A DNA stretch of 63,402 nucleotides from Chroococcus sp. CMT-3BRIN-NPC107 (GCA_019359635.1 JAHHGY010000012.1:1-63402); one strand, 5' to 3'. Shown: positions 8,862-18,975, numbered from the stretch's first letter. Notes: generated by a model not told the origin, from the sequence alone. Made by a program: numbers and translations.

Positions 8862-9938
8862 TTATTGCAGGGTTTTTGATTTCAAAAAGTTCCAAACTAC
8901 ACTGCTGGCGCTGATATCTTTACTGATTTTACCAATAAGCTCGCCTCGTCTTGTTTGGGTATTTACGTTGCTACCTGGCCAGCCATGACCCCCACCGTCA
9001 ACGGTATAAAGTACAACTTGGGAAGAATTGCGGCAGTTGCTGTATTGACGGGTAACTTGCGTGCCGTCTGGCTGAGTATCAGGTAACTTTTCGGTGGATG
9101 GTTGCACTGTACAACCGTCCTTACCTCTCCAAAAAGCGATCGTTGCAGGGATTGAAATAACTTCCCCTCCTACACCACTTGGCTTTTGTCCAGAACGAGT
9201 ACGTATATCTCTTGCTACTTCTCCACCCTGCCAAGGTACGATGCGATCGGCAGTTCCATTAATCATTACAATTGGTACAGGTCGGCCGGGATTGCAAGTA
9301 GATTGTAAATTTTTTGGTAAAGCTGCACTGACTGTTGCAAAAGCGGCAATTTTATTAGACATTTGGCAAGCTAATCTTTGGGTAAACATTCCCCCATTGG
9401 ATAATCCCACTGCATAAATTCTATTTTTATCAATATTTTTGTCTTGAACTACCTTATCTATTAGTGCAGAAACAAAACCTACGTCATCAGTATTGGTATT
9501 AGAGCCTCGAGCGCTACGTCCATCATTCCATTGATTATTAATCCCGTTTGGGTAAACAACTACAAAACCCTCTCTATTTGCTACATCATTGAGATTCGTA
9601 CTAGCTGCAAGGCGATCGCCTGAACCCCCACCACCATGAAACGCCAACACTAAGGGAGTAGGTTTTCCTGATTGATAAGAACTAGGAACATATACATAAT
9701 AACTGCGTGTCGTCCCTTGATAAGACAAGGTCTGTAAAGCCATATCTGTCGCTATTGGCGTTGTAGGAGTTGCTCTATTTGGGTTCCTTTTCAATATTCG
9801 CTCTATTATTAATCTTCGTAAGGGTCTTTCTTCTTGAGCTTGGGTAGGATTAGTACAGCCTAACAAGCTAATAGCAATTATTAAATTAACCAATCCTATG
9901 CTGGTAATTTGTGTTATTTTTTGCCTGTTGAGAATCAT
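8862..9938 (-). CDS. PHB-depolymerase/LpqC-like esterase, putative lipoprotein
   Basis: A 358-residue alpha/beta hydrolase of the esterase PHB-depolymerase (CE1-like) family. The N-terminus (residues 1-35) is a signal peptide with a lipobox-like AISLLGC, suggesting a lipid-anchored exported enzyme. Catalytic elements: an oxyanion segment AFHGGGGSGD, nucleophile motif GLSNGGM, acid region INGTADRIVPWQGG and histidine in GGGHGWPGS. The substrate is probably an ester of a polymer or plant-type phenolic, but this cannot be settled here. It is convergent with the Asp-box protein gene and has a 570-bp upstream region. Confidence 0.88.
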   Translation of the reverse strand: MILNRQKITQITSIGLVNLIIAISLLGCTNPTQAQEERPLRRLIIERILKRNPNRATPTTPIATDMALQTLSYQGTTRSYYVYVPSSYQSGKPTPLVLAFHGGGGSGDRLAASTNLNDVANREGFVVVYPNGINNQWNDGRSARGSNTNTDDVGFVSALIDKVVQDKNIDKNRIYAVGLSNGGMFTQRLACQMSNKIAAFATVSAALPKNLQSTCNPGRPVPIVMINGTADRIVPWQGGEVARDIRTRSGQKPSGVGGEVISIPATIAFWRGKDGCTVQPSTEKLPDTQPDGTQVTRQYSNCRNSSQVVLYTVDGGGHGWPGSNVNTQTRRGELIGKISKDISASSVVWNFLKSKTLQ

Positions 9939-10509
9939 AGTTACTTATCCGCGTCAATAATTTTCAATATGGTAGTAAGTTTTTACAAACAAATCATCCT
10001 ACTAAAAGACGATTGCTATCAATTTATGTTCCTCCGACCGATTTAGTTCGAGAGAGTTATAGTTAGGTATAAAAGCCAGATAGTGTACATTAGACTATCT
10101 TTCGTTAATGAATATTTTATAACTAAAAATAAATTATGAATTGCAAATAACATTATTTAAGCAAAGAGTTCAACTTTAGTATTGCACGAAACCATTGCAC
10201 TACTTCGATTAATTTAGTTATAAGAGGTAGCAAGGAAATAAGACTGTTAAAATTGAAGTATTATATTTTAATTTTATGCTAAAGCTATTCTACAAGTACG
10301 GGCTAAGTTGAAACTTTTAGATAAAACTTTGAGTACGCGGCTACAGTCAAGAAAAACTATCGAACAGCATTACTAAGCTTAGTAATGCCTTGAATTTAAA
10401 CCAAGCGCGATCGCACGGCTCAAAAAGCTTGTGAAACTAAAACTTTTGCCGGAAATTACTCTGGAGCAAGTGATATTACTTGTTAGTAATTTGTTTTTTG
10501 GGTGTAATC
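9939..10509. other. Long intergenic region
   Basis: About 570 bp between two divergent genes with no convincing ORF. It holds a hairpin GATAGT...ACTATC near 10080-10105 and a perfect 22-bp palindrome at 10367-10388. Short open stretches near 10270-10370 and 10390-10510 have no start codon and were not called. Confidence 0.4.
10367..10388. promoter_or_regulatory. Perfect 22-bp palindrome
   Basis: GCATTACTAAG and CTTAGTAATGC abut with no spacer. It lies about 120 bp upstream of the TPR-CHAT start (10510), so it could be an operator for a dimeric regulator. A terminator role is less likely, as no gene ends nearby. Confidence 0.4.
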
Positions 10510-13500
10510 ATGACGAACGAGATTAAACAAAATAGCCAGTACCCGCATTTTTTCTATCGTACCTTTACTATTAGTCTCAGCGTTTTACTATTATCGCAAA
10601 TCGTCGCCGCTCAAACTCTTGGTAGCATAACTCAACCACCGCCTAGCCTCAATACCCAAGCTGCTGCTAACAGCGAAGGACAAAAATTATTAGAGGAAGC
10701 GCTACAGCTTTTAAGACAAGGAACAAATCAGTCGCGGATCGAGGCGCTGGCTAAATACGAGCAAGCTTTGGCAATTGGGCGAAAAATAGGCGATCGCGCT
10801 GCTATTGCTTTGGCATTTCAAGGAATTGGTTTAACTTACTTGCTAGGAAACGACTACCCTAAAGCTTTAGAAAATTATCTGCAAGCCTTAGAAATAATGC
10901 GTGCTTTAGGCGATCGCTATGGCGAAGCAATTATACTCACTTCTGTTGCTGGAGTTTACTCAAACTTGGGCGAAAAACAAAAAGCGATTGAATACTACAA
11001 CCAATCTTTGGCAATATTTAGAGCCGAAAAAAAACCAACCGAGCTAGCATCAGCTTTAATTACCCTAGGGGGAGTTTATGCTTCTTTAGACGATACTGCT
11101 AAAGTAATTGATTCCTACAACCAGGCACTAGCAATTCAACGCAGTACAAACGATCTTGCTGGAGTTGCTAGTACGTTAAGCAATTTAGGCAGAATTTATA
11201 CTTCTTTAGGCGAAAATCAGCAAGCGCTAGATGCTTACAACCAAGCTTTAGAAATTCAAAAAACAAACGGGAATAAAGCTGGAGTTGTAGCAACTTTGCA
11301 AGGCTTAGGCACTTTTTACACTTCATTAAATCAAAGCCAAAAAGCTATAGAAATTTATAATCAAGCCTTATAAATTCAACAATCGGGCGTAGGGAGTTCT
11401 GTCGATCGCGCTGCAACCCTAAGTGGAATTGCTGCAAGCTACGGTGTATCAGGCAATTATCCCAAAGCCATAGAGCGCTACAATCAAGCCATAACCCTAC
11501 TTCAAGCATCAGGCAACCGTGTAGCGGAAGCTGAAACTCTCAATCAACTTAGCTTTGCTTACGATCAAACAGGCGAGAAGCAAAAAGCCCTAGAAGTTTT
11601 GAATAAGGCATTAAATTTGCAACAAGCTGTAGGCGATCGCGCACGCGAGGCTTTTACGTTGGTTAATATTGCCGGAATTTACAATTCTTTAGGGGATTAT
11701 CAACAAGCCCTTGATGCTTACAATAAGGCGTTAACTTTGCAAAGAGCCGTTAAAGATCGCCCTGGTGAAGCGGTAGCGCTCAATAATATTGCCCAAGTTT
11801 ATAGTTCTTTAGGTGATTATCAATCAGCAAAGTGTTGACTTCCATAAGTCTGCATTGACAATTTTTCGCTCTATAGGCGATCGCACCCAAGAAGGGCAAA
11901 CTCTAGATAATATTGGCAGTGTATACCGCTTATCGGGAGATTATCGCCAAGCCTTAGATTATTACAATCAAGCATTAGCTGTAAGACGAGCTTCCGGCGA
12001 CTTCTTTCGAGAATTTTCAACGCTTACCGGGGTAATTAGAACCTACGAATCATTGAAAGATTATCCCAAAGCTCTAGAATCGGCTAATACCGCCCTAACT
12101 ATTGCGCGTTCCCAAAAAATTCCTTTTGCTGAAGCCTCTGCTTTAGCTTTAATGGGGAGAGTGTATTTAGCTGCTGGAGATTATCTTCGAGCTTTAGAAG
12201 TTTCAAATGCAGCATTAAAAACCTGGCAGCAATTGGGTATTCGAGTGGCTGCCGCGCCAACACTAGATAATATTGGTAAAACTTACAACGCTCAAGCAAA
12301 TTATCCTAGCGCGATCGCGTCTTACAACAATGCTTTAAGAGTTTGGCAAAGTATAGGCGATAAATCTGGAGTTGCTGAAAGCTTATACAATATTGCCAAT
12401 AGCGAAAGAGCTAGAGGCAATTTTCCTCAAGCTCAAACCCAAATTAAAGCAGCGATTTCTGTGGTGGAAACCTTACGCACCAAAATCGCTAGTAAAGAGT
12501 TAAGGGCTACATATTTTGCTTCAGTGCAGAAATACTACGAGTTTTATACAGACTTACTCATGCAGTGGCATAAAAAAGAGCCAAAAGCCGGGCATGATGC
12601 AGAAGCGTTAGAAGTAAGCGATCGCGCCCGCGCCCGTAGTTTGCTAGAAATTCTCACCGAAGCTAACGCAGATATCCGTAAAGGGATAGAGCCGCAACTA
12701 CTGACAAAACAACGGGAGTTACAAACAAAGTTAAACATCGCCGAAACTCAACGGGTAAATGTCCTTAGCGCTAAACCAACTCTAGAGCAAGCCGCCGCCG
12801 TAGATAAACAAGTTTCTGAACTACTAAAACAATACCAAGACTTGCAAGCTCAAATTCGGACGACAAGCCCCCAATATGCCGCCTTAACTCAGCCTCAAGC
12901 GCTGAAAATAACCCAAATTCAAAAACTTCTAGATCCCGATACCCTATTGCTGGAATACTCTCTAGGCGAAAAACGTAGCTATTTGTGGGCGGTAACAGCT
13001 AACTCTTTAACTAGCTACGAATTGCCCTCCCAATCAGAAATTGAAACCATTGCCAAGCAGTATTACCAATTAGTTACCGATAAACGTTTTGGTTTGAGGA
13101 GGCAAAACTTAGCTAAAGCTGGCGATAATTTAAGCAATATTCTCTTAAAACCTGTAGCAAAACAAATTGGCAAAAAACGCTTAGTAATAGTCAGCGATGG
13201 CGCATTGCAATACGTGCCATTTGCCGCTTTACCCGTACCAAATGGCAACAATACACCTTTATTAGTCGAGCATGAACTTGTTAGCTTGCCCTCGGCTTCT
13301 ACAATTGACGTATTGCGGCGCGAACTAATGGGGCGTAAACCTGCGCCTAAAACTGTAGCAATCTTCGCCGATCCGGTATTTACCACTGATGACGCAAGAT
13401 TAAAAACTGCAACATCTACTCCACTTACTGACAAAAACTCTCCCTTGCAGAGATCCGCCAACCAAGCTGGCGTTACCTTCACCCGTTTACCTGGTACGAG

Positions 13501-14056
13501 ACTTGAAGCCGAGCAAATTTTAGCTCTTGTACCTCCTAGCGAGACTTCCCATACTTTTGATTTTAAGAGCGATCGCGCGGCGGTTACTAGCCCAAATCTT
13601 AGCCAATATCGAATTATTCATTTTGCAACTCATGGCATCCTCAATAGCATTAATCCAGAGTTGTCTGGTGTGGTGCTGTCGCTGGTAAACGAAAAAGGTG
13701 TGCCGCAAAATGGCTTTTTGCGCCTAAATGAAATATATAATCTCAATTTGCCTGCCGAATTAGTTGTACTTAGCGCTTGTCAAACAGGTTTAGGGGAACA
13801 AGTACGAGGAGAAGGCGTTCTAGGCTTGACAAGAGGCTTCATGTATGCAGGCGCTCCGCGAGTAGTAGTAAGTTTATGGAGCGTAGACGATCGCGCCACC
13901 GCCGAATTGATGAGCAAGTTTTATACAGCAATGTTGAAAAAAGGTTTGAAGCCTGCCGCCGCTTTAAGAGCCGCACAAATAGAATTGTGGAAACAAGACA
14001 AATGGGAATCGCCTTATTATTGGGCTGCTTTTGGATTGCAAGGCGAGTGGAGATAA
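10510..14056 (+). pseudogene. TPR-CHAT (caspase-like) protein gene, broken by nonsense and frameshift
   Basis: A signal/membrane-like N-terminus is followed by about 14 TPR repeats (typical unit GDYQQALDAYNKALTLQR) and a C-terminal CHAT peptidase domain. CHAT keeps both catalytic residues: His in RIIHFATHGIL and Cys in VVLSACQTGLGE. The reading frame is broken twice. An in-frame TAA at 11371-11373 replaces the expected Glu codon of NQAL-E-IQQ. A one-base insertion near 11830 (at AAAGTGTTGAC) moves the rest into the frame that runs to 14056. Total span is 3547 nt, one base over a multiple of three. Intact, it would be about 1180 residues. The start at ATG 10510 (MTNEIKQ) is preferred to 10480. 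Such proteins are common in cyanobacteria and CHAT proteases act in some defence systems. Whether the 3' half (about 11813-14056) is still translated is unknown. Confidence 0.85.
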
Positions 14057-14089
14057 TTATTTTGCCTCAGGCTTAATTTGTAGCAAAGT

Positions 14090-14502
14090 AACTATAACGA
14101 TTTTCTCTGATTCACAAATATCACTCGCAGGGGCGCAATGTATTGCGAAGGCATCTTGTGACAAATATGTGTAAAGTTAGCACTAGCAATTCCTGCGGAA
14201 ATTACGACAATCTTTTCTAAACTGCGGTCGAAAAAATCACAGTTTGGCCACAAAGAATTGAGATTTTATCACTTTCTATATAAGCATAGATGCCTTAAAA
14301 TTCTTGCAGTAATATTTCGGTGGTTTTTGCTATTATTTCATGAAACTTTAATCAAAAGACTTTTCAAAGCGCGATTCAGTAAACTTTAAAAAACTGCCAT
14401 CAACGCGAGTTATTACCCACGCCCCAGTTATAATTCGCAAGTTATGGAAATATTCGCACCTTCGCATTTTATCTTCAAAACTATCGCTACCTATAGGTTT
14501 CC
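14090..14502 (-). pseudogene. Decayed tRNA-His guanylyltransferase (Thg1-like) gene
   Basis: No intact ORF remains, but three minus-strand frames in order give an unmistakable Thg1 series. First (14500-14352): FEDKMRRCEYFHNLR, TGAWVITRVDG and FTESRFEKSFD. Second (about 14345-14235): FHEIIAKTTEILLQEF, a stop, then GIYAYIESDKISIL, matching the family's ESDEISLL metal-site block. Third (about 14238-14090): FDRSLEKIVVISAGIASANF. Thg1 enzymes add nucleotides 3'-to-5', in bacteria mostly as tRNA-repair Thg1-like proteins. Stops, frameshifts and loss of the C-terminal part show it is dead. It starts just after the stop of the P-loop kinase gene upstream, so the two were probably an operon. Confidence 0.85.
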
Positions 14503-14934
14503 TTAAGCAAGCAGTGACTCTAAATTAATATCAAATAAATAATCGAAACCTTCACTATAACTAGGGCGTGTTAATTTTTTCACTGTTGCAAAAATTCCAA
14601 TTTCTGGAACTTTTGCTTTACCAATTCGTTGTTGATTGCGCTCCAAACATAAATTAAGAGGCAAATCAAAATAATAACCAATAATTTTACAGTTGTAACT
14701 ATTGCCAATTTCAATTAGTAGAGCGCGTTCAACACTTGTCGGGTTTGTATTATCAATAACTACAGACTTCCCCTCCTCTAGAGCGGCAGTAATTAATTGA
14801 GTTTGTCTTCTATTTTTGTTTTTATTATTAGGAAATAAGTCTTTACTAATGTGCTGATGTGTTGCCGCAAAATTATTGTGATAGAAAGTAGTTTTTCCGG
14901 CAGCCTGCAAGCCAATAAATATTACTAACTCCAT
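14503..14934 (-). CDS. P-loop kinase, polynucleotide-kinase-like
   Basis: A 143-residue P-loop NTPase. Walker A is GLQAAGKTT at residues 8-16. After KSVVIDNTNPT (about 54-64, the Walker-B/substrate Asp region of T4-Pnk-type and zeta-toxin-like kinases) comes a lid-like segment LCLERNQQRIGKAKVP. This fold phosphorylates nucleic acid ends, nucleotides or small metabolites. Its partner immediately downstream was a Thg1-like 3'-5' polymerase, now decayed, so a role in RNA end repair is a reasonable inference. Length is near that of stand-alone AAA/PNK-like kinases. The ATG at 14934 gives MELVIFIGLQAAGK, a typical start for the fold. Confidence 0.8.
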   Translation of the reverse strand: MELVIFIGLQAAGKTTFYHNNFAATHQHISKDLFPNNKNKNRRQTQLITAALEEGKSVVIDNTNPTSVERALLIEIGNSYNCKIIGYYFDLPLNLCLERNQQRIGKAKVPEIGIFATVKKLTRPSYSEGFDYLFDINLESLLA

Positions 14935-15320
14935 TGCTTCATTAGTTTTTAATTTAGAAGAATACTATCTTCTGTTTTCAAAAGTTTGATATTTATAACT
15001 TTTTGGGCTTGACAATAATGTCACATGTAACGCCAAAATCACCTTTTATCTTCACACTCTGTATATGTAAATGAGTAGAAAGTGAATAATTTTTGAACTG
15101 GAAAGTGAGTAGTCGATCGTTCTAAGGTACTGATGTTTGCAAGTGGGGTGAAAATTTGCCCTAAATCTACACTCCTAATAAGTATTTGTGTGTGTTTTGA
15201 GGGCAGAAAGAACTGAGATCGAGATCTTATTATCTGCGTTTAGCTCAAAAGTTGAGCATAACTCAGATTATGATGCTATTTCGATCTCGAAAGGATAGTA
15301 CAACCAAGGACCTATTATAG
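14935..15320. other. Divergent promoter region
   Basis: 386 bp between the kinase gene (minus) and the PEP-CTERM gene (plus), with no ORF of note. It contains a small perfect hairpin GCTCAA-AAG-TTGAGC (15243-15257). Two GATCTC/GAGATC-type half sites lie around 15215-15290, just ahead of the PEP-CTERM gene, whose AAGGA at 15306-15310 is a distant ribosome-binding candidate. Confidence 0.35.
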
Positions 15321-16004
15321 ATGAAAAAATTTATAACAGCTATTCCGATGCTGCTAACAGTATTTTATGCAGGGCAAGCACAAGCTGTAACGTTTGCTGA
15401 AAGTAGTGAGGCTGGTGACAATCTTAATACAGCCCAAGTCATCTCATCGGGGACATTTTCATTAGATTCAATCTCTGGCACTTTATTTGACAATGATGCT
15501 GATTTATTTCAAATCTCTTTAACGGGGGGTCAGACATTTTCAGCTACAACTAGAAATGCCCAAACAGATCAAATTCCAACTGACGATCTTTTAGGTATTC
15601 CCACAGAATTAGCTACCGATCCGCAGTTGTTTTTATTTGACTCTGCTGGTAGGGGATTATATGCAAATGATGACAGTTTTGGCTCTTTACAAGCTACCCT
15701 TTCATCAAGTGGGTTTTCTCCTGTTGAAGATGGCATTTATTATTTAGCAATTTCTAGTTCTGGCTACAATCCTGTAAGTAATGGAGCAAGTATTTTTCCT
15801 AATGCTATAGATGGAGAAGTTTTACCGAGCAATACTAATTCTGTTTTGACAGATTTTGCTGGCACAAGTGCTACTAATGGACGTTATGAGATCGCTTTAA
15901 GCGGCGCTAAAGCTGTGCCTGAGCCGACATCAATACTAGGTATATTGTCTCTCAGTGCTTGGGGTGCGGCTAGGAAAATGAAAAAAAAGTCAAGCAAGAG
16001 GTAA
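15321..16004 (+). CDS. PEP-CTERM sorting domain protein
   Basis: A 227-residue secreted protein. A signal peptide (residues 1-22, ending GQAQA) is followed by a pre-peptidase C-terminal-like beta domain (AGDNLNTAQVISSGTFSLD, then GTLFDNDADLFQISL), as in DVUA0089-type repeats. The C-terminus is a sorting signal: VPEPTS, a short hydrophobic stretch (ILGILSLSAWGAA) and a basic tail RKMKKKSSKR. In PEP-CTERM systems this tail is recognised by an exosortase, and the proteins usually go to the outer envelope or the exopolysaccharide matrix. No exosortase gene is in this window. The binding partner is unknown. Confidence 0.88.
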   Translation: MKKFITAIPMLLTVFYAGQAQAVTFAESSEAGDNLNTAQVISSGTFSLDSISGTLFDNDADLFQISLTGGQTFSATTRNAQTDQIPTDDLLGIPTELATDPQLFLFDSAGRGLYANDDSFGSLQATLSSSGFSPVEDGIYYLAISSSGYNPVSNGASIFPNAIDGEVLPSNTNSVLTDFAGTSATNGRYEIALSGAKAVPEPTSILGILSLSAWGAARKMKKKSSKR

Positions 16005-16259
16005 GTTTGATGCTTGCCAAAAACTGTTTTGTTTTTGGATGATGCAAGCTTCTTAAATTTGGCTTGTTTTTAACTAAAAAACAACTAGATAGTTGCAAGA
16101 CTTTAACCACTATCGATGAAATTGGGAGGTTAAAAACTTATCAAATTGGCAAATTTTCCGATTTAAAAATAATTAATCTAAGCATCACAACTTTAAAGAT
16201 TAAAACAAGTTTCTGGTGTAGTAAAAGTTCAAAACTAGGTAACTAAAGGATAAGTCAAC

Positions 16260-17507
16260 ATGGCAACCCAAAAAAATGCGGTTCAACAGAATTTAATTAA
16301 AATTATTGCTTTAGGAGGATTAGCACTAGGAATTGCTCTAACTGCAGTAACTTTGCCACAATATGCCAAGACCTCCGATCATGATGATGGTGAAGTTGAT
16401 ACTAAAGGTCGCAACCTCAATTTGACAGATTTATATGTATTTCGGGAAAGCGATCAAAATCTTCAAGCTAGTAGTAAAGATTTGGTCTTTATTATGAATA
16501 CAAACCCGCGATCGGTCGCTCGTCAACAATATTACTTCAGTACCAGAGCGCGATACGAATTTAATGTTACTCGCATAGCAGATAATAACGCTACGCCTAC
16601 GGGTAAACCGGATGTAACTCTACGATTTGAATTTGGTGCGCCCAAGGCCAATGGTCAACAAAACATTAAACTAACTACTCTGCGCGACGGTACGACAAGT
16701 AACCTAGCAATAGGAACGACTACCCCAATTAGTAACGCATCAAATCCAATAGTTAAGCAGGTTTCAGTAAATGGCTCTAATTTAAGCGTATTTGCTGGGT
16801 TGCGAGAAGATCCATTTTTCTTTGATGTAGAACAGTATTTTCGAGTCCGTGCTGGAGCATTAGGAATTGGTCCGGCAGTAGGTTTTCGCCCCACTAGCAC
16901 CGCCGTTGACTTTGCTAAAGGCTATAACGTCAATGCGATCGCCGTGCGCGTACCAATTAGATTTCTTCAAGGCTCAACTACAGCAACAACTTTTGATGTT
17001 TGGCAAACAATCTCTGTAGCTGGAGCGGGTAATAAATACAATCAAGTTGAGCGGTTAGCTAGACCAGCCATTAATGAAGGCTTAATTGTTACTAATGACT
17101 ACCTCAATGCCCTAAACAGCGTTGGACCTGACTTTGAAGCTGCGGCTTTAGCTGGTCAACAACCCGCCGCTAATATCGCTGCACCAATTGTTGCTGAAGC
17201 GGCTAAAACCCTCAAAGCTGTTGGCAATAATGACGAGCGTACTAATGCCCTATTGGGGGCATTTTTACCCGATGTGATGCGAATTGACACCACTAACATC
17301 AGTGGGTACGGTAATGCCCTTAACGCTAAAGGTAGCCCGATTCGCGGTCGCTTGCTCAAAGATGACGTAATAGACATTACTTTAAGCGTGTTAACAAATG
17401 GCGCGATCGCTGGCGATAACGTTTCCTACGATGGTACACCAGGCAACCCAGCCCAAGGACACAATCCGCTATTAACCTCTTTTCCTTACTTAGCTCTACC
17501 TAATTAA
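16260..17507 (+). CDS. DUF4331 domain-containing secreted protein
   Basis: A 415-residue protein with an N-terminal hydrophobic segment (about residues 16-36) acting as signal or anchor. The DUF4331 hallmark is near the start of the mature part: SDHDDGEVDTKGRNLNLTDLYVF. A long beta-rich body follows (VFIMNTNPRSV, DVTLRFEFG), and the C-terminal third has FLPDVMRIDTTN and GRLLKDDVIDITLSVL, typical of the family. Function is unknown. It heads a same-strand set with a TPR protein and a NicO transporter, although a strong hairpin lies after its stop, so its mRNA may be made in excess over the genes behind it. Confidence 0.88.
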   Translation: MATQKNAVQQNLIKIIALGGLALGIALTAVTLPQYAKTSDHDDGEVDTKGRNLNLTDLYVFRESDQNLQASSKDLVFIMNTNPRSVARQQYYFSTRARYEFNVTRIADNNATPTGKPDVTLRFEFGAPKANGQQNIKLTTLRDGTTSNLAIGTTTPISNASNPIVKQVSVNGSNLSVFAGLREDPFFFDVEQYFRVRAGALGIGPAVGFRPTSTAVDFAKGYNVNAIAVRVPIRFLQGSTTATTFDVWQTISVAGAGNKYNQVERLARPAINEGLIVTNDYLNALNSVGPDFEAAALAGQQPAANIAAPIVAEAAKTLKAVGNNDERTNALLGAFLPDVMRIDTTNISGYGNALNAKGSPIRGRLLKDDVIDITLSVLTNGAIAGDNVSYDGTPGNPAQGHNPLLTSFPYLALPN

Positions 17508-17529
17508 CTCTGCTTTAACTGTTTGCTTG

Positions 17530-17553
17530 CTACTAAGCGCAACCGCTTAGTAG
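17530..17553 (+). terminator. Hairpin terminator or attenuator between DUF4331 and TPR genes
   Basis: CTACTAAGCG, loop CAAC, CGCTTAGTAG: a perfect 10-bp stem 22 bp after the DUF4331 stop. TAAAGAC and then a T6 run follow. Only 24 bp separate it from the next start codon, so it would lower but need not abolish readthrough. Confidence 0.65.
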
Positions 17554-17577
17554 TAAAGACTTTTTTGTATAAATGCC

Positions 17578-18948
17578 ATGAAAGCTATTAATTGTGAAAA
17601 AAGTAAAAATTCAACCCCAGAAGCGGTAAAACGTTTGTGGTTATTGTTTTTGATGGTATTACCCGTTGCTAGTTTCGGGCTAGGTTTATATCTTATAGAG
17701 CGAACTAGAAGCGATCGCCCTTACCAATACAATTTAGTTCGTTCTTCATCCGGCACTGTTACCCTAGAGCTTGGCAGGGAAATTAGTTTTTATCAACAAC
17801 GTATCCGCCAAAATCCTGATGGTGGTTTAGATAGAGCCTCCCTCGCTACAGCCTACCTCAAAATGGCTCGTGCTTCAGGAGATGTTAGTTGGTATCTAAT
17901 GGCAGAGCAAGCGGCGCAAGAATCTTTAGCTAAATTGCCTTTTGATAATCAAGAAGCGGTTTTAGCTCTAGCTAAGGTGAATGAAGCGAGACATAACTTT
18001 GCTCAAGCGATTCAATTAGCTCAAAAAGCTCCTAGTGACAGTGCTTTAGGAATCTTGGTTACATCAAACCTGGCAATTGGTAAGGTGGATAAAGCCAATC
18101 AAGCGGCGGAAGCTTTAGTCAAGGGAGTGCCTACTCTTGGATCTTTGACGTTACACGCTTTAGCAAAAGTAGCCCAGGGCAAAGACAAAGAGGCAATGCA
18201 AAATCTTCAGCAAGCTATAGCAATAGAAGAACCAGGGGAGACGGGTAGCTCGGTTTGGGCGCGAACTCTCCTCGGTCGGCTTTACTACAAGCAAGGGCAG
18301 CTAGAACAAGCCCGTACGCTCTACCAAGAAGTATTGAAAATAACTCCCCAATATGCTCCAGCACTTTTAAATCAAGCTCAGTTAGAGATTCGACTGGGCA
18401 ATTACCAAGCCGCCGAGAAACTTTATTCGCAATTTTTTCAATTAGTCAATAAGTCTCCCACCGTATACGATCATGTGGTGTTGCGGGGAATGGCTCGCGC
18501 TCAAGAATTACAAGGCAACTTTTTGGCGGCGAAAAAGTGGCGAAGTCAAGCTGAAGCACGGTTGAGAGAAGATTTAGTTGGTTTTGGGCATCGAAAGGAA
18601 TTGGCGCAGTTGTTGCTAGAAGATTATCGCTCTGAAACTGTAGCTGAAGCCCTTAACTTGATGCAGAAAGAATTAGGCGATCGCCGCGATGCCGAGACTC
18701 TAGCGACTTTAGCTCTAGCTCTTAGTCGTTCTGGACGTTGGCAAGAAGCGCAACAAGCCATGAATCAAGCGCGGCGTTGGAGCATCCGCGATGCTGGCAT
18801 ATTTTATCAATCTGGCATGATTGAACGACAGTTAGGCAATACATCCCAAGCTAATAAATTCTTTCAACTGGCTCAAAAAATAGATCCCCAATTTGATGCT
18901 CAAGCTCAAAAGGCATTAGGGCTTGGAGTTGGATTAGGGGTGAATTAA
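17578..18948 (+). CDS. Membrane-anchored TPR protein
   Basis: A 456-residue protein with one N-terminal membrane helix (about residues 19-40, LWLLFLMVLPVASFGLGLYLI) and then tetratricopeptide repeats through the rest of the chain. Clear units include GQLEQARTLYQEVLKITPQYAPAL (first 20: GQLEQARTLYQEVLKITPQY) and GRWQEAQQAMNQARRWSI. It is probably a periplasm-facing scaffold. It sits between DUF4331 and the NicO transporter, 27 bp before the latter, so transporter and TPR protein are very likely co-translated. No enzymatic motif is visible. Confidence 0.82.
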   Translation: MKAINCEKSKNSTPEAVKRLWLLFLMVLPVASFGLGLYLIERTRSDRPYQYNLVRSSSGTVTLELGREISFYQQRIRQNPDGGLDRASLATAYLKMARASGDVSWYLMAEQAAQESLAKLPFDNQEAVLALAKVNEARHNFAQAIQLAQKAPSDSALGILVTSNLAIGKVDKANQAAEALVKGVPTLGSLTLHALAKVAQGKDKEAMQNLQQAIAIEEPGETGSSVWARTLLGRLYYKQGQLEQARTLYQEVLKITPQYAPALLNQAQLEIRLGNYQAAEKLYSQFFQLVNKSPTVYDHVVLRGMARAQELQGNFLAAKKWRSQAEARLREDLVGFGHRKELAQLLLEDYRSETVAEALNLMQKELGDRRDAETLATLALALSRSGRWQEAQQAMNQARRWSIRDAGIFYQSGMIERQLGNTSQANKFFQLAQKIDPQFDAQAQKALGLGVGLGVN

Positions 18949-18975
18949 AAAAATTTATATTAGTTGTGAATTGAT

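Noticed and set aside
10262-10510. Short open stretches ahead of TPR-CHAT gene
   Set aside because: No start codons and different frames; treated as non-coding.
13063-13482. Minus-strand ORF of 139 codons inside the CHAT part
   Set aside because: Shadow of the TPR-CHAT coding strand.
16064-16246. 60-codon TTG-start plus-strand ORF before DUF4331
   Set aside because: No ribosome site, low complexity and no family; it is the AT-rich leader of the DUF4331 gene.
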